This document shows, in pieces, positions 18,698 to 26,134 of a DNA stretch of 64,000 nucleotides (positions are counted from its first letter, which is position 1; each line of letters opens with the position of its first letter). The stretch comes from Oscillospiraceae bacterium (GTDB lineage Bacteria; Bacillota; Clostridia; Oscillospirales; Ruminococcaceae). The position numbers and the translations under genes were made by a program. The stretch is from positions 248,001-312,000 of the forward strand of contig CABIZB010000004.1 of NCBI GenBank assembly GCA_902363145.1, read 5' to 3'. The notes below the pieces were generated by a model, which did not search any database, was not told the DNA's origin, and saw nothing but the letters and a program-made list of their open reading frames with translations.

Positions 18698-19597
18698 TCA
18701 ATCATCGTAGTAAACGATCTTGTTCATGATCGAAAAGATAATGCCGACTGCAATAAGAACTATTGCGAAGTAGCTCCATGCCATCGCCGCCGAGAAACCG
18801 TACTTCCAGTCGTCCTGAACTGTGAGCACCTGCTCCATGACGACGTTGGTGGGGTCGGTGAATGTATCAATGATGGTGTAAACCAGGTTTACAAGGATCA
18901 TAGGCGATACATAGGGAAGAGTGATCTTCCAGAAGAACTCCCATGAGGTAGCACCCTCGATGGCAGCTGCTTCCTTAGCAGATGTGGGGATACCCTGGAG
19001 GGCTGACAGGAAGATGATGATCTGGATACCGCACTTCCATACCAGGTTCAGGATGTCCGAAGTCATTGTCGAAAGCATTTCCGTGAGCTTGTCGTTGAAG
19101 CCGTAGATTCCCACGAACTTCAGCAGCTCATCTACCATGTCAGCGGAGAACATTGTGGAGAACTGGTCTGCGTCTGCTGTTCCGCTGGTGTCAAGGTTAC
19201 CGGTGATGATAGCGTAAACGGGACCTGTCGCAATGATTACGGGCAGGAAGAAAACCGCTCTGGCAAAGGTACGGCCCTTGAACTTCTGGTTAATGATGAT
19301 AGCAACGAACAGTGAGAAGATAATGATGATAGGTGTCTGCCAGAGGGTCTGACCCAGCACTGATACCAGATTTTTTCTGAAATCAGGGTCTGTCATGAAC
19401 GCTCTCTTGTAGTTATCAAGTCCAAGAGGGCTCATAATGAGCTGTCCGACATCGGGCTTTACATCATAAAAGGAATAGATGAAGGACTTGACAACGGGGA
19501 TAATGAAGAATATGAGCGCTCCCACGAACCAGAGGGCGATGAAGCCATAGCCGTAAAGTCCTTTTTTCTTTTCATAGGAAAGGTTCAGTCCTCTCAT
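18698..19597 (-). CDS. Carbohydrate ABC transporter permease, MalF type (second pair)
   Basis: At 299 residues, this is a six-helix permease of the MalF/LplB group. Its EAA loop, EAAAIEGATSWEFFWKITLP, should contact the cytoplasmic ATPase. A large loop between helices 3 and 4 (about 150-200) is extended compared with short relatives. Its start overlaps the stop of the DUF5696 gene by four bases (ATGA), so translation is coupled. AGGAGG lies ten bases upstream. With the following MalG-type gene it forms the second membrane pair of the locus. Confidence 0.92.
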   Translation of the reverse strand: MRGLNLSYEKKKGLYGYGFIALWFVGALIFFIIPVVKSFIYSFYDVKPDVGQLIMSPLGLDNYKRAFMTDPDFRKNLVSVLGQTLWQTPIIIIFSLFVAIIINQKFKGRTFARAVFFLPVIIATGPVYAIITGNLDTSGTADADQFSTMFSADMVDELLKFVGIYGFNDKLTEMLSTMTSDILNLVWKCGIQIIIFLSALQGIPTSAKEAAAIEGATSWEFFWKITLPYVSPMILVNLVYTIIDTFTDPTNVVMEQVLTVQDDWKYGFSAAMAWSYFAIVLIAVGIIFSIMNKIVYYDD

Positions 19598-21900
19598 AAT
19601 CCGATGACCTCCTCTCCAATGTAATCAGCAAGGCTGTAGGTCTCATTGCCTGCCTTGACTGTGTTTTCAGCGAAGTTTACCACGGTGGTGTAGCCGTTGT
19701 CATATACAGTCTCGATCTCGTCTCCGTCCTCGGAGATGTTGTAGGAAACGATAACTGCATCGGACGCAGGTGTGAGCACCTTGTCAGCAAGCTGATAAAG
19801 CTCGGAAGCTTCATTTACCCAGTTTGCGTAGTAAGCGTAGTAGTAGCAGTCAAGCTTGGTATCCTTCAGGTCACTTGCCTCGATTCCTACGAAGTCGAAG
19901 CTCAGGTTGCTGCCTGCGGCAAGGGAAGTAAGGATCTGCTTTGAGATATTCGCCTCGCTGTTTACTGCTGTGGAAGCGTAAGGAGTTACGCCGTGGAGCA
20001 CCATCTGATAGAAGGGAATATCGTAATCGAACAGGTCGAACTTACTGGAGGATACGGGAACGTTTGTGAGGTAATCAGCATAAGGGAGAACGTACTCCGC
20101 AGGATTTTCCGCAAGAACGCTTCCGCTTGACTTTGCGCTGCTGTAGATATCGGTAACGATGCCCTTTGCCATCTCACGGGAAACAGCCTTCTTGCCGTAG
20201 TCGCCGTAAATGGTGTTTGCAAGGCTTCCGAATGCGAAGTTTGAAACTCCGTTCTTATTGTAGCTGCTGATGAGCTTTGTGAACGCCTTGTTATAGGAAG
20301 CGGGAGTGAACAGCGAAAGCGGGCTGTAATACTCGTTTGTGATACCGTGAGCCAAGTCGTAAACGGAGATCTGGGAATATGCGTTCGATACTCTGATAGA
20401 AGTATTGGTCATATTCCAGTAGCCGTTGCCTGTCTTGAACTGCTGGTTATCAACAGAGGGATAAAGCTTGATGTTATTGGACTCAGCATAGCTCATAAGA
20501 TCCTTGAACTTGCTCTTTCCGCCCAGCTTGGAGCAGGGGTCAAAGGAGTCTGCGATCTTCTCGCCGATATTGGTGCTTGAATACTTGTTATAAGTAACGA
20601 CCATATCGTCAACGCCGTTGGAGTTGAGAGTTTCGAGAATGTACTGAGCTGTCTCAAACTTTGTAACAGATTCCTTAACGGTAACGGGGAGACCTGCGAT
20701 GGATTCCTTCTTGAGGGTTCCGCCGTAAAGGTCAACATACAGTGAGGAGGAATCGGTAAGATCCTTGTCCTCAACGCCCTTTTCCTTGATAAGGTAATCT
20801 CTGTACTTAGCGGCGATATCGGTGTAATCAACTTCCTCGCCGTTGTCGGAAACGGGATAATATCTTACTTCGATCTCGGGAATGAGGATTCCTCTCTTCT
20901 CAAATACCTTCAGGGGGTTGGATTCACCGCCCATGAGATATTCGTCTGAGGTTCTCAGCTCGAAATCAAAATATGTGGAGTTGTAGTCGGTGTTGTTCTG
21001 GTTTGATACGTAGCTGTTGATGGAAGCACAGGTATCGCCCTTTGAAGCAACTACCATCATTGCGCTGTCTCCCTTGACGATGCCGTACATGGGGAGATTT
21101 ACGTTCTGGATAACTGCCTGCTTGGTGGTCTTTACGGCGGTGATATCTCTGCCGTAAACCTTGCCTGTGTATGTTTTAAGACCTGTCTTGCCGTTGTTGA
21201 AGTTGATGACCGCACCCGAACCGTCAGGTACAACGAAATAGCCTTCTTCATCAAGTCCTGCGGCACCGAAGGTGGTCATGAAAGCCAGATCTGTTACCAG
21301 CTGACCATCAACAGTGGAAGGATTCTTCTCCTCGATAGCGGAGGTATCTACATACAGCTTGAGGCAATCCTCCTCAAGTGTGAGCTGAACGGGTATCGTG
21401 ATACCGGGTCCTGCATAGGTGTATGTGATCTCAATTCCGTTGGGAATATCCTTCATCTTGAATTTGCCCTTTGCCTTGCTGGTCTGGACTGTGGTTGCAC
21501 GGCTGGCAGGCTCGCCATAGATAAGAGTCATACCGGAAGCAAGCTCGTCCTTCTGGCTCTTCTTAGCGTTGGAGGTCTCCAGATCTACGGGGTTTGACCA
21601 CCAGATCTTACCTGTTTTAAGGTCCTCGAGAGCGATGGTTCCCTCGTCCTCATTCTTGTAAAGCTTGAGGTTGGAGTTGGAAGCGACCTCGGTCATGAGA
21701 GCCATAGCTTCTTCCTCGGTACGGGGAGTTTCCTCCTCTTCCGCATCGTCCTCTTCCTCCTCGGTCTCATCAGCGCTGTCGGCAGCTGATGTATCCTCCT
21801 CAGCGGGAGCTTCCTCAGAGTGAACGCCTGTCATGCCTGCTGAAACGATCATTGAAAAGCACAGCATATAAGCAAGGGTCTTTTTAACCTTTGAATTCAT
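19594..21900 (-). CDS. Secreted DUF5696-type protein, probable glycoside-hydrolase-like fold
   Basis: This is a 768-residue exported protein. A signal peptide (about 1-28) is followed by a strongly acidic linker (about 30-62) of glutamate and aspartate. Residues about 65-300 read as a beta-sandwich containing the family hallmark VVPDGSGAVINFNNG. Residues about 350-640 alternate strands and helices in a TIM-barrel manner, with segments such as NIKLYPSVDNQQF and YSPLSLFTPASY, and the last 60 residues form a beta domain (NGYTTVVNFAENTVKAGNETY). That three-part layout matches large exo- or endo-glycosidases, so a glycan-active role is plausible but no catalytic pair can be named. The ATG at 21900 is preferred over GTG codons that crowd the ribosome site. 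It sits between the Yip1 gene and the second permease pair. Confidence 0.75.
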   Translation of the reverse strand: MNSKVKKTLAYMLCFSMIVSAGMTGVHSEEAPAEEDTSAADSADETEEEEDDAEEEETPRTEEEAMALMTEVASNSNLKLYKNEDEGTIALEDLKTGKIWWSNPVDLETSNAKKSQKDELASGMTLIYGEPASRATTVQTSKAKGKFKMKDIPNGIEITYTYAGPGITIPVQLTLEEDCLKLYVDTSAIEEKNPSTVDGQLVTDLAFMTTFGAAGLDEEGYFVVPDGSGAVINFNNGKTGLKTYTGKVYGRDITAVKTTKQAVIQNVNLPMYGIVKGDSAMMVVASKGDTCASINSYVSNQNNTDYNSTYFDFELRTSDEYLMGGESNPLKVFEKRGILIPEIEVRYYPVSDNGEEVDYTDIAAKYRDYLIKEKGVEDKDLTDSSSLYVDLYGGTLKKESIAGLPVTVKESVTKFETAQYILETLNSNGVDDMVVTYNKYSSTNIGEKIADSFDPCSKLGGKSKFKDLMSYAESNNIKLYPSVDNQQFKTGNGYWNMTNTSIRVSNAYSQISVYDLAHGITNEYYSPLSLFTPASYNKAFTKLISSYNKNGVSNFAFGSLANTIYGDYGKKAVSREMAKGIVTDIYSSAKSSGSVLAENPAEYVLPYADYLTNVPVSSSKFDLFDYDIPFYQMVLHGVTPYASTAVNSEANISKQILTSLAAGSNLSFDFVGIEASDLKDTKLDCYYYAYYANWVNEASELYQLADKVLTPASDAVIVSYNISEDGDEIETVYDNGYTTVVNFAENTVKAGNETYSLADYIGEEVIGL

Positions 21901-21927
21901 TATTTTCACCACTTTTCCTTTTTAGAA

Positions 21928-22557
21928 CTATACTCTTAATCTGTAGGAAAGCTCCGTATAGATCGTGAATATGAAGATGAGTACCTGCTGGAACAATGTA
22001 AGAAGAAGTACGAGCAGGAACAGTACCAGTATCATTGCGCCCAGTGTGAGCAGTATCAGCGCCAGTGTCTTGCCGAATGAGAACTGATGGACTGCTTTCA
22101 TCGCCGAGATGAACAGAACAACTGTCCATGCCGTACCCACTATCTCAAACGCCTGAATGAAGATGTACTCGTCACGGATCAGGATATGGGAAAGAAGGGT
22201 TCCGATGAGTCTGCCGCATATGTACGGTATCAGCGAATACGCCGTTACGATGAAGATGTTTTTCATTGAGCCTTCGCCGTCAAACAGCGTACACATTGCC
22301 CAGTTGCACACAACGTACAGCAGGAATATGCCGAAGCTCTGGAAGATAAAAGGAACTATGTTGAAAATTTTGTCGTAGCTTGAGTAATACTGGAATCCGT
22401 ACATTCTGCTGTACGCAAGAGCCTGAATGAACAGCAGGCAAACGATGCCGATGGCGATCTTCATAGATCCTGCCTTTTTCCATCTCAGGTCTTCAAATCC
22501 CTCAAAGGGGTGCATAACAACGTGCTTGACGAACTGACCCTGTGTAAGATCCAACAT
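21928..22557 (-). CDS. Yip1-family multi-pass membrane protein
   Basis: This 209-residue protein has five predicted helices and the Yip1 layout: a short cytoplasmic start containing HPFEGFEDLRWKKAGS, then helices with the conserved GSMKNIFIVTAYSLIPY segment. Bacterial Yip1 proteins have no established function. It begins three bases after the NHL gene stop and ends 27 bases before the DUF5696 gene, so it is embedded in the import operon. Its tight linkage to an extracellular propeller protein and the permeases suggests a role in assembling or regulating the transporter, which is inference. Confidence 0.85.
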   Translation of the reverse strand: MLDLTQGQFVKHVVMHPFEGFEDLRWKKAGSMKIAIGIVCLLFIQALAYSRMYGFQYYSSYDKIFNIVPFIFQSFGIFLLYVVCNWAMCTLFDGEGSMKNIFIVTAYSLIPYICGRLIGTLLSHILIRDEYIFIQAFEIVGTAWTVVLFISAMKAVHQFSFGKTLALILLTLGAMILVLFLLVLLLTLFQQVLIFIFTIYTELSYRLRV

Positions 22558-22560
22558 AAC

Positions 22561-24114
22561 TTATGCACCTCTCCTTCTCTGCCACGGGAATGTGATTATT
22601 CCCTTTCTGCTAAGTGTTTTGAGAACCTTTACAACAACGCAAACGATAATGATTATCAGGATAGCGGGAGTAAAGTACTTTTCAAGGACCTGACCTCTGT
22701 AGCCTTCGTAAGCTCTGTTGTATCTTACACGGCTGATGGAGATCTTGAAGTACTTCATAGCGTCCTTGTACTGCTCGGCATTCAGAAGAGCATTACCGAT
22801 ACCGATATATGCACGTCTGTAGTTGCCGTCGTACTTGATAACTGTGAGCCAAGGCTCATAGGATTCCTCGTAGTATCCGTCGTTGTAGAGGTTTGTTGCC
22901 TTTGTTACGATCTCGCCGAAAGCAGTGCGCTTGAAAACGGTGATGCTGTTCTTACGGGAATCGAGAACATAAAGCATATTGTCGTGGCTTTCGATAGCAG
23001 TTGCGCTTCTGAATGTGCCCAGCTGCTCGCCTGTGCCGCCCATAACGAACATCAGGTTAGCAAGCTTGTCATACTGGAAAATTCTTCCGTGAGCAAAATC
23101 CAGAATGTTCATCTCACCGTTGGGTCCGATGTCGATATCGGTAAGAGCGGACTCCTTGGTGTAGATGGAGTAGTAAGCGGGAGAGATATCACCGAAGGTA
23201 ACATCATCTGCTGTGATAGCGGAAAGAATGTTCTGACCCTTGGGGTTGAGCTTCTTTACAGTATCGGTCTTGACATCGGAGGACTCGGTAACGGTGTAGA
23301 TGAAGCCGTCGTCGTCGATATCAAAATTTGAGAAGCCTACAGGTGTTGTTTTTGTGGAACGTGCTCTCTGGGATTCTGTGGAAATGGTGTTCCAGAAAGC
23401 GTTCGCAATGATCTCGGAGGTAGCCTCAACTCGGTTCGCACCGAAGAAGCCGAGGAACTCGCCGTTGATGTCATACATTACAGAGCCCTTTGTTACAGAC
23501 TTTACTACAATGTAAACATTTCCTGCCTTATCGACCGCAACCTTTTTGGGGTTGAAGGTAAGGTCCTGAGAATAGATCTCGGAAACAGGCTTTTCAAATA
23601 TCCTGTCAACGTTTCCGTCCTTATCGGACTTGAGCACACGGCTGTTTTCGGTATCACACACATAAATGTAGCCTGTGTACTGGTCAACGAAAACGCCCTC
23701 GGGCTTTTTAAGGGTAAGCTCCTCACCATTGTAATGGAAGGTATCCATATAATTTACGAGATTGAAATCAAGGTCTGTCACCAGTATTCTGTTGTTGCCC
23801 TTATCGGCAATATACATAAGGTCGTCAGCGGATACGTACATATCAGCAGGTTCCTTGAGGCCAAGCAGTTCCTGCCATGAAGCCTTTTCGGCATTAAAGC
23901 CGTCCATTGCTTCGATGACCTCGGCAAGCCCGTTGATAGACTGTCCGTCAACAAAATATTCCGCAGTATATCCGACCTGTGATGCGACGGCATCGCCCCA
24001 TCTGTCGTAGCTGTAAGGGTCATAGCTTTCAACGGCGCTTACGTTAGCTGCAAGCCCGCTTACGAGAATAGCTCCCGCTCCTGCGGCAGCAATCAGCTTT
24101 TTCAAGCCTGACAT
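22561..24114 (-). CDS. Exported NHL-propeller/TPR protein with C-terminal membrane anchor
   Basis: This 517-residue protein starts with a signal peptide (about 1-30), continues with NHL-type blades (about 75-395; repeats such as YIADKGNNRILV, YVCDTENSRVLK and YVLDSRKNSITVF), then a short TPR-like helical part (about 400-470; YNDGYYEESYEPW, AYIGIGNALLNAEQYKDAMKYF), and ends with one membrane helix and a basic tail. The propeller should face outside, anchored at its C-terminus. The ATG at 24114, after GGGTGATGAT, gives the signal peptide; an upstream ATG at 24150 lacks a ribosome site. It lies between the first permease pair and the Yip1 gene. The ligand is unknown. Confidence 0.82.
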   Translation of the reverse strand: MSGLKKLIAAAGAGAILVSGLAANVSAVESYDPYSYDRWGDAVASQVGYTAEYFVDGQSINGLAEVIEAMDGFNAEKASWQELLGLKEPADMYVSADDLMYIADKGNNRILVTDLDFNLVNYMDTFHYNGEELTLKKPEGVFVDQYTGYIYVCDTENSRVLKSDKDGNVDRIFEKPVSEIYSQDLTFNPKKVAVDKAGNVYIVVKSVTKGSVMYDINGEFLGFFGANRVEATSEIIANAFWNTISTESQRARSTKTTPVGFSNFDIDDDGFIYTVTESSDVKTDTVKKLNPKGQNILSAITADDVTFGDISPAYYSIYTKESALTDIDIGPNGEMNILDFAHGRIFQYDKLANLMFVMGGTGEQLGTFRSATAIESHDNMLYVLDSRKNSITVFKRTAFGEIVTKATNLYNDGYYEESYEPWLTVIKYDGNYRRAYIGIGNALLNAEQYKDAMKYFKISISRVRYNRAYEGYRGQVLEKYFTPAILIIIIVCVVVKVLKTLSRKGIITFPWQRRRGA

Positions 24115-24156
24115 ATCATCACCCTTTTCTTTAGTATTATCACGTCTCATGAAAGC

Positions 24157-25134
24157 TTAATCCTTCATACCTGCGTGAGCCATTGTTTCCATAACGTTTC
24201 TCTGAGCCAGAACGAATACCAGCAGAGGCGGAATCATCAGAACAACGGCGGAAGCCGCAATCGCACCCTGACGGGCAATACCGGCAGCGGCAATCTGCTG
24301 AACAACAACGGGAATGGTCTTGAGCGCTTCGTCATATACAAGACCGCCGCCCACTGTGTTCCATGCAGTCTGGAATTCAAAGATGATAATAGTCATAAGA
24401 GCTGGCTTACAGTTGGGCATTACGATTCCCCAGCAGATATGCATAAGACCTGCGCCGTCAACCTTTGCAGCCTCGATCATAGCGTCGGGGATGGAGGTCA
24501 TGCTCTGTCTCATAAGGTAAAGACCCATAGACGTTGCAATGATAGGCAGGATAAGTGCGGAGTAGGTGTTAATCATGCCCAGTGTTGCCATTACGATGTA
24601 CTGCATGATGTACAGAACGGTAGAGTTAAAGAGAAGTGCGATAACTACGATCTGGTTCAGAAGAGCATTTCCGGGGAATTTGCACTTTGAAAGTACAAAA
24701 GCGGCGGTCGATGCGAACAGAACGTGGAAGATGGTTGCAACAACAGTAACATATATACTATTGAATATGTTTCTGGAGAAAGGAACCCACGAATTGTTTG
24801 CGATCTTGAACAGATCCTTGAAGTTATCAAAGGTAGGATCCATAGCATAAAGCTTAGGAGGCATAAGGAATACTTCCTGTACGGGCTTGATGGAGTTTAC
24901 GACTGCCAGATAAATGGGGAAGATCATAAACAGACCCGTGATGGTAAGGAGCAGGAAAATTCCAACATCGTTTTTCCAGGATTTTCCGACACGCTTGTTG
25001 GAACCCTTGGATCTCATCATTTTCTTGTGCTCTTTTTCTCTGCGCTTTCTCAGAGCTTCAAGAGCGGCTGCATTTTCCTCCGCCTGCAAAGCGGCAAGCT
25101 CGGAAGGTTTCAAATCTTTTCTTCTTTTCTTCAT
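24157..25134 (-). CDS. Carbohydrate ABC transporter permease, MalG type (first pair)
   Basis: This 325-residue permease has six predicted helices following a charged cytoplasmic N-terminus of about 55 residues, a feature shared with the other MalG-type protein of the locus. The coupling loop is EAAKVDGAGLMHICWGIVMPN. The C-terminal end, FVLAQRNVMETMAHAGMKD, has the usual MalG ending where the tail reaches towards the ATPase. It starts 19 bases after the MalF-type gene. Sugar specificity cannot be read. Confidence 0.92.
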   Translation of the reverse strand: MKKRRKDLKPSELAALQAEENAAALEALRKRREKEHKKMMRSKGSNKRVGKSWKNDVGIFLLLTITGLFMIFPIYLAVVNSIKPVQEVFLMPPKLYAMDPTFDNFKDLFKIANNSWVPFSRNIFNSIYVTVVATIFHVLFASTAAFVLSKCKFPGNALLNQIVVIALLFNSTVLYIMQYIVMATLGMINTYSALILPIIATSMGLYLMRQSMTSIPDAMIEAAKVDGAGLMHICWGIVMPNCKPALMTIIIFEFQTAWNTVGGGLVYDEALKTIPVVVQQIAAAGIARQGAIAASAVVLMIPPLLVFVLAQRNVMETMAHAGMKD

Positions 25135-25153
25135 TTAACAGCTCACCCCTTTA

Positions 25154-26116
25154 TCAGTCCATATACTTGCTGAGAAGCTTGCTTATGAGATTGTTGCAGA
25201 CAAGCATTGCAATAAACAGCACAAAACATATTGCGGCGGAATAGCCCATCTCGTATCTTACCCAGCCGTAATCGTAAGCGTGGGTCATGATAGTATGTAC
25301 CTTGTAGTCTGTTGAAGGGAAGCCTGCGAGGGTACGTCCAACGATATCAACAGTGAAAGAGGATACGATCTGCATAACTGCTGCGAACATAAGGGAAGGA
25401 CCCATTGAAGGGATAGTTATGTAGATAAGTTCCTGCCAGCGGCTCTTGATGCCCTCGATAGCGCCGGCCTCATACATGGATTTGTCGATGCCCTGGAAAC
25501 CTGCACGCATTGCAAGGAAGCCTGCGCCCATGGATACCCACAGCTGAACTACGATTACGCAGCCCAGAACGTAGTTACCATCGGTAAGCCACTGGATAGC
25601 GGAGGAGGTGAAGCCCAGCTCCATAAGGAATGCGTTGAGGTAACCGTACTGGTCGCCCGAGAAGATGAGCTGCCATACGAAGTAGATGTTACCTGCCATT
25701 GAAGGCGCATAGAATATCAGGGTGAAAAGTGTTTTAAGGGTGGGGTGCAGCTCATTTATGAGCCATGCAAGCAGGAAGCTCATCGCATAGCTGAGAGGTC
25801 CTGTAAAGATGGCGAAAATGAGGGTAGTTCTGATGGACTGAATGAAAACATCGTCCGCCAGGAACAGGGTGTAGAAATTCTGCAAGCCTACGAACTTAGG
25901 CGCACTTGCCATATCGAAATCGGTAAAGCCCATAGGGAGCGACATTATTACTGGGATAACGGTAAAGACAAGGAACAGGAGCATAAAGGGAAGAAGCATC
26001 AGATAGCACATATAGTTGCGCTTCATATCGTGCCATGTGTAATCGAGTCTTTCCTTGCGGCTCATTTTTCTCTCCGAAGGGAGCAGGATTTCTTTTTTAA
26101 CGGTACTGTCAGCCAA
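25154..26116 (-). CDS. Carbohydrate ABC transporter permease, MalF type (first pair)
   Basis: This permease of about 320 residues has six helices and the coupling loop EAGAIEGIKSRWQELIYITIP. Two TTG codons are possible starts: 26122, two bases after GGAGG, and 26116, eight bases after it; the latter is chosen for spacing. The gene follows the large binding-protein gene by fewer than 20 bases and precedes its MalG-type partner by 19, forming the core SBP-MalF-MalG importer of the operon. Confidence 0.9.
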   Translation of the reverse strand: MADSTVKKEILLPSERKMSRKERLDYTWHDMKRNYMCYLMLLPFMLLFLVFTVIPVIMSLPMGFTDFDMASAPKFVGLQNFYTLFLADDVFIQSIRTTLIFAIFTGPLSYAMSFLLAWLINELHPTLKTLFTLIFYAPSMAGNIYFVWQLIFSGDQYGYLNAFLMELGFTSSAIQWLTDGNYVLGCVIVVQLWVSMGAGFLAMRAGFQGIDKSMYEAGAIEGIKSRWQELIYITIPSMGPSLMFAAVMQIVSSFTVDIVGRTLAGFPSTDYKVHTIMTHAYDYGWVRYEMGYSAAICFVLFIAMLVCNNLISKLLSKYMD

Positions 26117-26134
26117 AGTCAAGCCCTCCTTCTT

